Positions 46,584-54,983 of a stretch of 64,000 nucleotides of DNA are shown here, piece after piece. Below the pieces are notes generated by a model. The model searched no databases. It saw nothing but the letters and a program-made list of their open reading frames with translations, and had not been told where the DNA came from. The first letter of the stretch is position 1, and each line of letters begins with the position of its first letter. The DNA comes from Chitinophaga chungangae (GTDB lineage Bacteria > Bacteroidota > Bacteroidia > Chitinophagales > Chitinophagaceae). The DNA lies in NCBI RefSeq assembly GCF_017742215.1, contig NZ_JAGHKP010000002.1:1088737-1152736 (forward strand), in the 5' to 3' direction. The translations under genes and the position numbers were made by a program.

Positions 46584-46835
46584 TCAATTCTTGTGTATCA
46601 AAAACTCAAATGGGCGTGATTTACGGTTCTTCAATAGATTTTCTTTGTCAACCCTCGTTTGCGCAAACTGCTGGTTATAAACGTTCGCTACTTCGATGAT
46701 CGGGATGATACCGTCTAATGTATCTTTCTGATCGACAATGTTCATGATGCGGGAGACTTGTGAGGAAAAGTTAGTGCTCCACTCTTCTGTAAACTTGTGC
46801 ATTAACAAAAGTTCACGGTTCGTGTTGGTTTTCAT
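46584..46835 (-). CDS. Small hypothetical protein (83 residues), uncertain
   Basis: An 83-residue frame (MKTNTNRELLLMHKFTEEW...) with ATG start and normal, non-repetitive amino-acid composition, mostly helical and charged. It is the only plausible coding sequence in an 850-bp spacer, and its base composition is more AT-rich than the neighbouring genes. I recognise no family, and there is no signal peptide or membrane segment. It may be a recently acquired or decaying gene, or chance. It has no operon partner. Confidence 0.4.
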   Translation of the reverse strand: MKTNTNRELLLMHKFTEEWSTNFSSQVSRIMNIVDQKDTLDGIIPIIEVANVYNQQFAQTRVDKENLLKNRKSRPFEFLIHKN

Positions 46836-47253
46836 AGGATAAAGGGTGTTTAGTTTGATAGTTTAGTTTTCATGGAAAAGTCAGATAAAGAATTTATTAG
46901 CATAGGATTGTAATTCAAAGTTGGAGTTTATCCCTCACATATCTATACTACTTCTGTGTAGTTTTTATTAGCAATGCATTAACAAAAAATGAACGAAGGA
47001 ATAATAGTTGGACAGGTAGCACGCTCTCAGTGCACGCAACGACAGATTTTCGTATAACCCACATCGTATTTTTTTGACGGGGAAATGAAATTACTATAAA
47101 AAATTACAAATTCCAAATGTTCAACTGTATAATTCCTTGACCCTAAAGGTTCGATGACAGGCTTGTGAAATTCCCGGCCAAAGCCAATTGAAAAATCGGT
47201 TGAAAATAGCCAGTGGTAATTGATTGAGCTACAACTGCATAAAGGATTTAAAC
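46836..47253. other. AT-rich spacer without a recognised gene
   Basis: About 420 bp of AT-rich sequence between the small frame and the asd terminator. I see no tRNA cloverleaf, no coding frame and no strong hairpin in it. Confidence 0.4.
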
Positions 47254-47293
47254 AAAAAGGCTGAAGAACGTTACAACGCGCTTCAGCCTTTTT
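47254..47293 (-). terminator. Rho-independent terminator of asd
   Basis: AAAAAGGCTGAAG / CTTCAGCCTTTTT is a 13-bp perfect inverted repeat with a 14-base loop, 21 bp downstream of the asd stop codon. It is symmetrical, so it can work in both directions. Confidence 0.88.
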
Positions 47294-47314
47294 AAAATTT
47301 ATTTTTTAACCGGC

Positions 47315-48304
47315 TTATAACCAGTTCTTTTCATTGAGGTATTCCGCAATTTGTACAGCGTTGGTTGCCGCGCCTTTACGCAAGTTGTCTGCAACGATCC
47401 AAAGATTTAACGTGTTAGCCTGCGATTCGTCCCGGCGGATGCGGCCCACAAAAACCTCGTCTTTATCATGTGCGTCTTTCGGCATCGGGTACACGGCGTT
47501 CGCCGGATCGTCCGTCACTACCAGGCCCGGCGCAGCGGCCAGCAGGCTACGTACTTCCGCCAGGTCGAAGTCTTTGGCGAACTGGATGTTCACGCTTTCG
47601 CTATGACCGCCCATTACCGGTATTCGTACAGTCGTGGCCGTTACTTTCACATTTTCGTCGCCCATGATCTTCACGGTTTCTTTCACCATTTTCATTTCTT
47701 CTTTCGTGTAACCGTTGTCCAGGAACACGTCGATCTGCGGGATCACGTTCAGGTCGATCTCGTGCGCATAAGCCTTCGGGCCTTCAACGCCTTTGCGCTC
47801 ATTCATCAGCTGATCAACGGCTTTTACGCCGGTGCCTGTAACGGATTGATAAGTGGAAACCACAACGCGCTGAATGCCATACTTCTTATGCAGCGGCTCC
47901 AGTACCAACACCATTTGAATGGTGGAACAGTTCGGGTTCGCGATGATCTTGTCTTCCGGCGTCAACGCATGGGCGTTCACTTCGGGCACTACCAGTTTTT
48001 TGGTAGGGTCCATGCGCCAGGCTGAAGAGTTGTCGATCACCGTGATGCCCGCAGCGGCAAATTTGGGCGCCCATTCCAGGGACGTGCCGCCGCCGGCGGA
48101 AAAGATGGCTACGTTCGGTTTCATGGAAATAGCCGTATCCGCGTTCACAACTTTGAACTGCTTACCCTTGAATGTCACTTCCTTGCCAACAGATTTCTCG
48201 GAAGCTACGGGTATCAGTTCCGTTACGGGGAAATTCCTTTCCGCGAGTACTTGCAACATTTTAGAGCCTACCAGTCCGGTCGCTCCTACTACGGCTACTT
48301 TCAT
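47315..48304 (-). CDS. asd: Aspartate-semialdehyde dehydrogenase
   Basis: A 329-residue enzyme that reduces aspartyl-4-phosphate to aspartate semialdehyde with NADPH, for lysine, diaminopimelate, threonine and methionine synthesis. It has the N-terminal nucleotide-binding MKVAVVGATGLVGSKMLQVL, SAGGGTSLEW, the active-site cysteine in ANPNCSTIQMV, and the conserved RIPVMGGHSESVNIQF with the catalytic histidine. It is full length. A candidate promoter lies 30 bp upstream and a strong terminator follows, so it is a single-gene unit. Confidence 0.97.
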   Translation of the reverse strand: MKVAVVGATGLVGSKMLQVLAERNFPVTELIPVASEKSVGKEVTFKGKQFKVVNADTAISMKPNVAIFSAGGGTSLEWAPKFAAAGITVIDNSSAWRMDPTKKLVVPEVNAHALTPEDKIIANPNCSTIQMVLVLEPLHKKYGIQRVVVSTYQSVTGTGVKAVDQLMNERKGVEGPKAYAHEIDLNVIPQIDVFLDNGYTKEEMKMVKETVKIMGDENVKVTATTVRIPVMGGHSESVNIQFAKDFDLAEVRSLLAAAPGLVVTDDPANAVYPMPKDAHDKDEVFVGRIRRDESQANTLNLWIVADNLRKGAATNAVQIAEYLNEKNWL

Positions 48305-48333
48305 TGTTTTATTTAATTATTAAAATGAGGACC

Positions 48334-48341
48334 CAAAATTA
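48334..48341 (-). promoter_or_regulatory. Candidate -7 promoter element of asd
   Basis: On the minus strand the sequence reads TAATTTTG, matching TAnnTTTG, 30 bp before the asd ATG. A -33 element is not evident. Confidence 0.45.
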
Positions 48342-48403
48342 ATACAGAAAAAGAAGAATTTTTTAAATTCGGTGAGTTTGTTAACCTATTAAATAGTTCT
48401 ATC

Positions 48404-50611
48404 ATGCAACCCATTGTTTGCGGCCTCCTCATGGCCCTGTTGCCCGTGGCTGCCACGGCGCAGTTTTCAGAATCTTTTACGGACGGTGATTTTTCTCAAA
48501 ACCCGCGCTGGCAGGGCATGGACACGTCGTTCCGGGTAGAAGGCGGCATGCTCCGCAGCAGTCATTCCCAGCCAAACAGCTCCTTTTATCTTTCCACCGC
48601 GTCCGCCGCTGCGCTCGCCACGCAGTGGGAATTTACGGTGCATCTCGACTTTTCCACCTCCGCCCTGAATTATGCGGACGTGTTTCTCACCGCGGAAACG
48701 CCGCAGCTGGAAGCGGGATATTTCGTCCGCATCGGGTATACCACGGATGAAGTAAGCCTTTATTACAAAAACCGCGAAGGTTTTACCACTAAGCTCATCG
48801 ACGGCCGGGACGGCGTTACCAATCACGCGCTGCAGCTGCGCGTCACCCGCACTTCCGGTGGCGTATGGACATTATATACCGATGGCGTGGAAGAAGGTAA
48901 GGTTAGGGATACTACCTACATGTTATCTGCCTGGTTCGGCGTGATGGTACGGCAATCCACCGCATCGTTTTTCGGCAAACATTTTTTCGACGACATCGGG
49001 ATAAAACCGCTGGACGCCACGCCGCCTTACGTTCCGCGGCGTTACGATGTGCTGATACACGAGATCATGGCAGATCCTTCGCCCACGGCCGGTTTGCCGG
49101 AAGCGGAATACGTGGAGCTGCGGAATGTGAGCGGGAAAGATATTAACCTGGGCGGATGGTTGCTGAAAGGCAGAAGCATTCACGCTGTATTGCCTGCGTA
49201 CAAGTTGTTAGCAGACAGTATAGTGGTGATCGCTTCCTCATCCAATGCTTCAATGTTCTATCCTTCTCTCAGCGGCGGCAGTTCATTTTCTATTTCGAAT
49301 GAAGGGGAGTTGATGGTGTTGTACGATAATAAAGGACAAGTGATACATGCGGTGGATTTCCGCGCGGAATGGTATGGCGGCGGCGTGCGGGCGCAGGGCG
49401 GTTGGAGCCTTGAAATGAAGGACGTGCGATGGCCCTGCGCCTGCGCGGAGAATTTCGGGCCGGGCGGCACGCCGGGGAAAAATAACCGGGTGGAAGAAAA
49501 TATCGAAGCGCCCGTTTTGCCGCGGCTGCTGCATGTTTCCGTGGCGGATGCGCAGCATGTGCGCCTGCACTTCAGCGCCCCGTTGGACAGTGCGGCCGCT
49601 TCGCAGGCGGGCCGCGCGGATGCGCCGTTGTTCAGTACGTTGCTGATCGGTTTGACGGTGCCCATGACTGCCGGAACTATTTACGATCTGAACGTGGCCG
49701 GCCTGAAAGACTGCGCCGGCCGCGGGTTACCGGATGTCAGCGTACGGTACGGCCTGCCACAAATCGCCGATACCGGCGATCTTGTATTCAGCGAATTGCT
49801 GTTTGACCCGCCACAGGGCGCGCAGGATTTTATCGAGTTGTACAACCGCAGCACGAAGCCGGTGGAGCTTAACGGTCTTTATTTCGCGCAGCGCGACGAA
49901 CCGGGCGGGCTGAAACCGGCCGTGCCGCTGGTGCAAACGCCTTACCTGCTGATGCCGGGCGAATACATCGCGTTTTCGGAAGATGCGGTTTCGGTTTGCC
50001 GGCATTACGCCTGCCTGGGCCGCCTGGAAAATATCGCCGCGCTGCCGTCTATGCCGCAGGACGAAGGAACGGTGGTATTGTTGAGGGCAGACGGCCTGGA
50101 GCTGGACGAGTTCGGTTACAAAAAGGCCATGCATACAGATGTTTTCCACGACACGAGAGGCATATCGCTGGAAAGGCTGTGGATGGACAAAGCGGCGCCG
50201 GAGCCGGGAAACTGGCATTCCGCCGCGTCTACCGCAGGTTATGCCACGCCGGGCTATCGCAATTCGCGCCGGGCGCCGGAGACGGCGGGAGAAGAAGGTT
50301 TCAGGCTGGAGCCGGAAAAGTTCAGCCCGGACAACGATGGTCACGACGACCTGGCGTTTATCCACTGGAATCTTCCCGCGGCGGGTTTCACCTTCAACAT
50401 TACCGTGTATGATGCCGAAGGCCGAGCCGTTCGCCAACTGGCGCAGAATGTGATGGCAGGCAGCAGCGGCAGCATAGGCTGGAACGGCAGTCTGGAAAAC
50501 GGGATGCCCGCGTCACCGGGGATTTACGTTATTTTTGTCAGGGCATACGATGGCGAAGGCAGGGTAAAACAGTGGAAATCCGCCGTGGCACTGCAGTTGG
50601 ACGGAAAATGA
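48404..50611 (+). CDS. Secreted lamin-tail-domain protein with FlgD/CHU_C-like C-terminus
   Basis: A 735-residue protein with a signal peptide (MQPIVCGLLMALLPVAATAQ). An N-terminal concanavalin-like region (residues about 21-205) is followed by two lamin-tail domains: VLIHEIMADPSPTAGLPEAEYVELRNVSGKDINLGGWLL at about 215-330 and LVFSELLFDPPQGAQDFIELYNRSTKPVELNGLYF at about 460-580. A C-terminal Ig-like domain (FSPDNDGHDDLAFIHWNLP; VYDAEGRAVRQL; GWNGSLENGMPASPGIYVIF) resembles the T9SS type-B/FlgD fold. Lamin-tail domains in bacteria occur on secreted or surface proteins and may bind DNA or protein. It is probably T9SS cargo, though no PorP gene is adjacent. Confidence 0.85.
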   Translation: MQPIVCGLLMALLPVAATAQFSESFTDGDFSQNPRWQGMDTSFRVEGGMLRSSHSQPNSSFYLSTASAAALATQWEFTVHLDFSTSALNYADVFLTAETPQLEAGYFVRIGYTTDEVSLYYKNREGFTTKLIDGRDGVTNHALQLRVTRTSGGVWTLYTDGVEEGKVRDTTYMLSAWFGVMVRQSTASFFGKHFFDDIGIKPLDATPPYVPRRYDVLIHEIMADPSPTAGLPEAEYVELRNVSGKDINLGGWLLKGRSIHAVLPAYKLLADSIVVIASSSNASMFYPSLSGGSSFSISNEGELMVLYDNKGQVIHAVDFRAEWYGGGVRAQGGWSLEMKDVRWPCACAENFGPGGTPGKNNRVEENIEAPVLPRLLHVSVADAQHVRLHFSAPLDSAAASQAGRADAPLFSTLLIGLTVPMTAGTIYDLNVAGLKDCAGRGLPDVSVRYGLPQIADTGDLVFSELLFDPPQGAQDFIELYNRSTKPVELNGLYFAQRDEPGGLKPAVPLVQTPYLLMPGEYIAFSEDAVSVCRHYACLGRLENIAALPSMPQDEGTVVLLRADGLELDEFGYKKAMHTDVFHDTRGISLERLWMDKAAPEPGNWHSAASTAGYATPGYRNSRRAPETAGEEGFRLEPEKFSPDNDGHDDLAFIHWNLPAAGFTFNITVYDAEGRAVRQLAQNVMAGSSGSIGWNGSLENGMPASPGIYVIFVRAYDGEGRVKQWKSAVALQLDGK

Positions 50612-50792
50612 CGGAACGCCCGGCCGAATTTCGCCTGGTTTTGCTGAAAAGATCCTGAACGGCTGTACAAGCAGGCCCTCCCGGGATTAACAATTTTAAC
50701 CAAATCCGCTTCTATGGCTGGTTTTACGGCAATGCCGGCGCCGGGGCGGAAGGGGTGAAAATTTGTCAGCATTATATCTATTGCTAATTTTT

Positions 50793-50800
50793 TATATTTG
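50793..50800 (+). promoter_or_regulatory. Candidate -7 promoter element of the DUF5606 gene
   Basis: TATATTTG, a match to TAnnTTTG, 20 bp before the ATG. A TTTG at 50762 is a few bases too far upstream for a standard -33 box. Confidence 0.5.
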
Positions 50801-50820
50801 CCGTTCTTAAAAATCAATTC

Positions 50821-51441
50821 ATGCAGTACAGAGAAATTGTTGCAGTAACCGGATTAGGCGGTTTATTTCAATTGCTGGCCAGCAAACAGGACGGCGCTAT
50901 TGTAAGATCGCTGGAAGATAAAAGCACCCGCTTCGTATCTTCCCGGGTACATAATTTTACCCCATTGGAGAGCATCGAAGTATTCACCACGGGCGACAAC
51001 GTGAACCTGACAGCGGTTTTCAAAGCAATGCAGGAAAAAGAAGCGCAGTTTGCACCTGCGGACGCCAAAGCGGATAACAACGCCATCAAAGCATATTTCA
51101 AAAACGTATTCCCCGAATTCGACGAAGACCGCGTATACGTAAGCGATATGAAGAAAATGGTGAAATGGTTCGCCATTCTCAAAAAGAACGACCTCCTGAA
51201 ATTCGAGGAAGAAACAGAAGAAACCGTAGCGGAAGAAGCTGCCCCCGCACCTGTGGAGGAAGCCAAACCCAAAGCCAAGGCAAAAACAAAGAAAGAAGAA
51301 GCTGCAGGCGAAACGCCCGCCGAAGAGAAACCGGCCCCGAAGAAAAAAGCCGCCGCTAAAAAAGCTGCTGCCGACGCTGAGCCCGCAGAAGGAGAGGAAA
51401 AGAAACCAAAGACCACCCGTAAGAAGAAAACAGAAGAATAA
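50821..51441 (+). CDS. DUF5606 domain protein with lysine/alanine-rich histone-like tail
   Basis: A 206-residue protein. Residues 1-125 (MQYREIVAVTGLGGLFQLLASKQDG; VSSRVHNFTPLESIEVFTTGD; NAIKAYFKNVFPEFDEDRVYVSDMKKMVKWFAILKKNDLL) are the DUF5606 domain found across Bacteroidota. The last 80 residues are low complexity, rich in Ala, Lys, Glu and Pro (KKKAAAKKAAAD and similar), resembling H1-like tails that contact nucleic acid. There is no signal peptide, so it is cytoplasmic. Function is not established; a nucleoid or RNA role is inference from the tail. It has its own likely promoter and terminator. Confidence 0.88.
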   Translation: MQYREIVAVTGLGGLFQLLASKQDGAIVRSLEDKSTRFVSSRVHNFTPLESIEVFTTGDNVNLTAVFKAMQEKEAQFAPADAKADNNAIKAYFKNVFPEFDEDRVYVSDMKKMVKWFAILKKNDLLKFEEETEETVAEEAAPAPVEEAKPKAKAKTKKEEAAGETPAEEKPAPKKKAAAKKAAADAEPAEGEEKKPKTTRKKKTEE

Positions 51442-51464
51442 AACAGAACTGCCGATACCGGACT

Positions 51465-51506
51465 GGGCTGTACCTTGAACATGGTACGGCCCTTTTCTTT
51501 ATTTTT
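51465..51506 (+). terminator. Terminator of the DUF5606 gene
   Basis: GGGCTGTACC / GGTACGGCCC, a 10-bp stem with one G-T wobble and an 8-base loop, followed by a T-rich run. Confidence 0.82.
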
Positions 51507-51527
51507 ACTATCCTTAATTTTTATATC

Positions 51528-53246
51528 ATGCAAAATGCTCATATCACTGCCCCGGCAAGGCAGTTTTTACCGAAAGACTTTACCGTAACCACCTGGGACG
51601 CATTGCAGCCGTATTTCGAAACCTTGCAGAACAGGGAGATCGACAGCAAAGAAACCATGGAAAAGTGGCTGGCGGACCTCAGCGAACTGGAAGCCGTGAT
51701 CAGTGAAGACGCCTGCTGGCGCCAGATCCGCATGACGCGCGACACGGCGGACAAATCTTACGAAGAAGCGTTCACTTACTTCTGCATGGAAATTCAGCCC
51801 AAGCTGCAGCCCTACGCAGATGCGCTCAACCGCAAGCTGCTGGCGAGCGGGTTTAAAGACCAGCTCGATCAGCAATTGTATTTCACATACCTGCGCAACG
51901 TTCAAAAACAAGTGCAGCTGTTCAACGAACAAAACATTCCCATCCAGGCGGAACTGAGCGTAATGGCGCAACAGTTCGGCGTGATCTCCGGGGCCATGAC
52001 CATCAACATAAACGGTCAGGAATTTACTTTGCAGCAGGCCGCCAAGTTCCTGGAAAGCCCGGACCGCAGCCTGCGCGAAGAAGTATTCACCAAAACCAAT
52101 ACCCGCCGCCTGCAGGACAAGGATAAACTGGACGAGCTTTACACTTCGCTGGTGGGCAAACGCCACCAGGTTGCCCTGAACGCCGGTTACGAAAACTACC
52201 GCGACTACAAATTCGTGGAACTCGGAAGATTCGAATACACCAAAGAAGATTGTTTCCAGTTCCATACCGCCATCAAGGAACATATCCTGCCGCTGGTGCG
52301 CCAAACGCTCGAGCGCCAGCGCGTAAAACTCGGGCTGGACGAGCTGCGCCCCTGGGACAGCGACGCGGAGCCGGAAGGCACGCAACCGCTGGAACCGTTC
52401 AAAAGCGGCGAAGAAATGCTCAACAAATCGATCCAATGTTTTAATGAACTGCGGCCGTTTTTCGGGGAATGTCTCAGTGTGATGAAAGAAATGGGCCGTC
52501 TCGACCTGGACAGCCGCAAAAACAAAGCGCCCGGCGGGTATAATTGTCCGCTGGCGGAAACCGGCGTGCCGTTTATTTTCATGAACGCCGCAGGGCAGAT
52601 GAAAGACCTTACCACTATGGTGCACGAAGGCGGTCATGCCGTACATTCGTTCCTCAGCCATCCGCTGAAACTCAGCGCCTTTAAGGAATACCCGATGGAG
52701 ATCGCGGAAGTGGCCAGCATGAGCATGGAATTGTTTACGATGGACCACTGGCATATTTTCTTTGACAATCCCGAAGAACTGCGCCGCGCGAAACTGCAGC
52801 AGCTGGAGCGCGCGATCGTGATCTTCCCCTGGATCGCCACGATCGACAAATTCCAGCATTGGGTATACGAACATCCGCAGCATACGGTGGAAGAACGCAC
52901 CGCTGCGTGGACGCGCATCCTGGATGAATTTTCTCCCGGAAACGTGAACTGGGAAGGATTTGAGCATTTCCGTGCCGGCAGCTGGCAAAAACAGCTGCAC
53001 CTGTTTGAAGTGCCGTTTTATTACATCGAATATGGTATTGCACAACTGGGCGCTATCGCAATGTGGAAACAATACAAGGAAAATCCCCAGCAGGCGCTCG
53101 ACAATTACGAAAAAGCGCTCAGCCTGGGTTACACCAAAACCCTCCGCGAACTGTACGCCGCCGCGGGCATCCGTTTCGATTTCTCACCGGAATATGTGAA
53201 AGAGCTGGCGGGTTTCGTGCAGCAGGAGATCGATAAGATCGTGTGA
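51528..53246 (+). CDS. M3-family oligoendopeptidase (zinc metallopeptidase)
   Basis: A 572-residue enzyme of the thimet/oligoendopeptidase F group. The zinc site HEGGH is at residues 366-370 (TTMVHEGGHAVHSFLS), and the third ligand Glu lies in FKEYPMEIAEVASMSMEL. The remainder is helical, as expected, and FHHFRAGSWQKQLHLFE-like and YYIEYGIAQLGAIAMW motifs near the C-terminus are characteristic. It degrades short peptides in the cytoplasm; there is no signal peptide. It is convergent with the Fur-family gene, with a shared terminator between them. Confidence 0.94.
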   Translation: MQNAHITAPARQFLPKDFTVTTWDALQPYFETLQNREIDSKETMEKWLADLSELEAVISEDACWRQIRMTRDTADKSYEEAFTYFCMEIQPKLQPYADALNRKLLASGFKDQLDQQLYFTYLRNVQKQVQLFNEQNIPIQAELSVMAQQFGVISGAMTININGQEFTLQQAAKFLESPDRSLREEVFTKTNTRRLQDKDKLDELYTSLVGKRHQVALNAGYENYRDYKFVELGRFEYTKEDCFQFHTAIKEHILPLVRQTLERQRVKLGLDELRPWDSDAEPEGTQPLEPFKSGEEMLNKSIQCFNELRPFFGECLSVMKEMGRLDLDSRKNKAPGGYNCPLAETGVPFIFMNAAGQMKDLTTMVHEGGHAVHSFLSHPLKLSAFKEYPMEIAEVASMSMELFTMDHWHIFFDNPEELRRAKLQQLERAIVIFPWIATIDKFQHWVYEHPQHTVEERTAAWTRILDEFSPGNVNWEGFEHFRAGSWQKQLHLFEVPFYYIEYGIAQLGAIAMWKQYKENPQQALDNYEKALSLGYTKTLRELYAAAGIRFDFSPEYVKELAGFVQQEIDKIV

Positions 53247-53248
53247 CA

Positions 53249-53277
53249 AAAAAGGCGCCCCATGCCGGGCGCCTTAT
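53249..53277. terminator. Bidirectional terminator between the M3 peptidase and Fur-family genes
   Basis: AAGGCGCC / GGGCGCCTT pair around CCATGCC, flanked by an A-run and TATAAAAA. Both convergent genes end within 25 bp of it. Confidence 0.75.
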
Positions 53278-53297
53278 AAAAAATTCGGAGAAATAAT

Positions 53298-53726
53298 TTA
53301 GTGACAAGCCTTGCAAACTCCGCTCACCACCACTTCCACATTGTGAACGTCGTATCCCTTCGGCAGAGACAGCACCGGGATGTCCGTTTCTTCAAGACAT
53401 TGCGTGCTGCCGCATTCTTCACAACGGAAATGCACATGATGATCGTGATGCTCATGCTCGCGGCATTCCGAACGGCAGATCGCATAACGAACGGAAGTGT
53501 CAGTGGTCGGGATCTTATGTACGATGCCTTTGTCGAGGAAAGTTTGCAGCGTACGGTAGATCGTAACCCTGTCAAACGACTTTCCGCTCAGTTTCTCAAA
53601 ATCCGCGTGCTCGAGCGCGCCGTTGCTTTTGAGGAACAGCTCCAGTATTTTCACCCGCGTATCCGTCACGCTCAACTTGCTGGACTTCAGCAGTTCCACA
53701 ATAAGCTCTTTGTTCTTTGAAGCCAT
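53298..53726 (-). CDS. Fur-family metalloregulator, probably Zur-type
   Basis: A 142-residue regulator with a winged-helix N-terminus (TDTRVKILELFLK; FDRVTIYRTLQTFLDKG is the recognition region near 51-67). The metal-binding dimerisation half has a histidine-rich stretch (HEHHDHHVHFRCEECG, residues 91-106). Structural-zinc cysteines are at 102 and 105 and again at 138 and 141 (CKACH end). It represses target genes when loaded with metal. Zur is favoured over Fur because of the neighbouring COG0523 GTPase, MerC and DUF3299/MacB-like genes and the palindromes at 56951 and 57031. It is the last gene of the leftward operon, so it may be autoregulated. Confidence 0.9.
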   Translation of the reverse strand: MASKNKELIVELLKSSKLSVTDTRVKILELFLKSNGALEHADFEKLSGKSFDRVTIYRTLQTFLDKGIVHKIPTTDTSVRYAICRSECREHEHHDHHVHFRCEECGSTQCLEETDIPVLSLPKGYDVHNVEVVVSGVCKACH

Positions 53727-53737
53727 GTTAAAAACTT

Positions 53738-54364
53738 TTATTCATGTACAAGCCGGTCGATGTCCGTGATCAGCTTTTCCACATCTTTTATTTTCGTTCC
53801 TTCATACAGCCCGCGTATCCGGCCGTCGCCGTCTACCAGCGCAAACCATTGCGTGTGTATGAAATCGTCCGGCCCGGTGTACTGGCCATCGTCTACCAGG
53901 TAACTTTCGCGCGCCATTTTATACAGCTCGCGTTTGTTGCCCGTGAGGAAATGCCAGTTCTTCGCGTCCGCGCCGTGTTTTTCGGCGTATGCCTTCAGCA
54001 CCGGGATGGAATCATAATCCGGGTCGGAGGTGTGCGACAGGATCATGAAATTCGGGTTCGATTTATAAGCGGCATAAACCTTTTCCATGTTCTTGTTCAT
54101 CACGGGGCAGATGTTGGTGCAGGTGGTGAAAAAATATTCCGCCACATAGATCTTCCCCCGCATATTGTCCTGCGTGATGGTATCCCCGTTCTGGTCCACA
54201 AAAGAAAAGCCCTGCACTTTATGCCCGGGCGTGCCCAGCACCGGCAGTTTCTCTTTCCCGAAAAATTCCCCCGTGCCTTCTTTGATCATCAGCCCTGAAT
54301 AGCCCATAAAAGCTACGCTCAGCAGCACAAAAAAGATGATATAGAAGATCGCTTTTTTTGACAT
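53738..54364 (-). CDS. SCO1/SenC-family thioredoxin-fold metallochaperone
   Basis: A 208-residue protein with an N-terminal membrane anchor (AIFYIIFFVLLSVAFMGYSGLM) and a thioredoxin-like domain. The CxxxCP motif is at Cys82/Cys86 (TTCTNICPVMNKN), and the conserved copper-ligand histidine is at residue 170 (GPDDFIHTQWFAL). SCO proteins deliver copper to cytochrome oxidase or control thiol redox state in the periplasm. Here the gene sits 11 bp upstream of the Fur-family gene in a likely zinc-responsive operon and not beside oxidase genes, which is odd. It may handle metal or thiol homeostasis under metal limitation. Confidence 0.93.
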   Translation of the reverse strand: MSKKAIFYIIFFVLLSVAFMGYSGLMIKEGTGEFFGKEKLPVLGTPGHKVQGFSFVDQNGDTITQDNMRGKIYVAEYFFTTCTNICPVMNKNMEKVYAAYKSNPNFMILSHTSDPDYDSIPVLKAYAEKHGADAKNWHFLTGNKRELYKMARESYLVDDGQYTGPDDFIHTQWFALVDGDGRIRGLYEGTKIKDVEKLITDIDRLVHE

Positions 54365-54401
54365 ATCAATTCAGCTTAAAATCTGACCTGTAAAGTTAAG
54401 A

Positions 54402-54983
54402 CTATTTGCCGATCAGCACGGCATCGTCCAGGTTATAATATAATTCATAAATGTTTTTCTCGTTGAGCCTGAGCTTTCCTTTAAATTTCACGTAATCATC
54501 CGTTTCAAATTCAGGTTTGCCGGATTTGAATTTCAGCGCCATGATCGTTTCCGGTCCCGCGCCGCCGCAGAAAAAACAGGAGCTGTTCGGGTTGGCGGAA
54601 AGCACGTACATGCCGCCTTTTACGTCTACCGGTATCACGTAACCGCTGATCACGATCGTTTTCCCGTTCATGGCTTTGATGTTGCGTGAAAAGGACGGGT
54701 AAAGCATGGGCATCTGCATCTTTTCGTCCCACTTGCGGTCGAAGATCACGTCCGCCAGCTGTTTCCAGGAAACGTTCACCGCCGCCGTGTCTACCCAAAC
54801 CCGCGTCATGGGCACGTCTGTAGTGGAAACGGGAAGACTGGCGCCCGCTTTTTGCCTGAGCTCCAGCACCTGGCCGAGATAACCGGCCGCAGCGCCGCCA
54901 TGTCTGCAGTACTGCGAAATGTTGGAGCAGGAAACCATCAAAAAAGCCATCAGGCCGAGTAATATTTTTTCTGTTTTAAGCAT
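54402..54983 (-). CDS. DUF3299-like lipoprotein
   Basis: A 193-residue protein with a lipoprotein signal (LLGLMAFLMVSC; lipobox Cys19). The C-terminal half has the DUF3299 pattern: NGKTIVISGYVIPVDVKGGMYVLSANPNSSCFFCGGAGPETIMALKF, with a CFFC pair that could bind metal. I recall a DUF3299 gene next to MacB-like ABC genes in the Zur-controlled PA4063-PA4066 cluster of Pseudomonas aeruginosa, and the order here is similar. It should be an outer- or inner-membrane lipoprotein working with the adjacent ABC transporter. It overlaps the permease gene by 8 bp. Confidence 0.8.
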   Translation of the reverse strand: MLKTEKILLGLMAFLMVSCSNISQYCRHGGAAAGYLGQVLELRQKAGASLPVSTTDVPMTRVWVDTAAVNVSWKQLADVIFDRKWDEKMQMPMLYPSFSRNIKAMNGKTIVISGYVIPVDVKGGMYVLSANPNSSCFFCGGAGPETIMALKFKSGKPEFETDDYVKFKGKLRLNEKNIYELYYNLDDAVLIGK

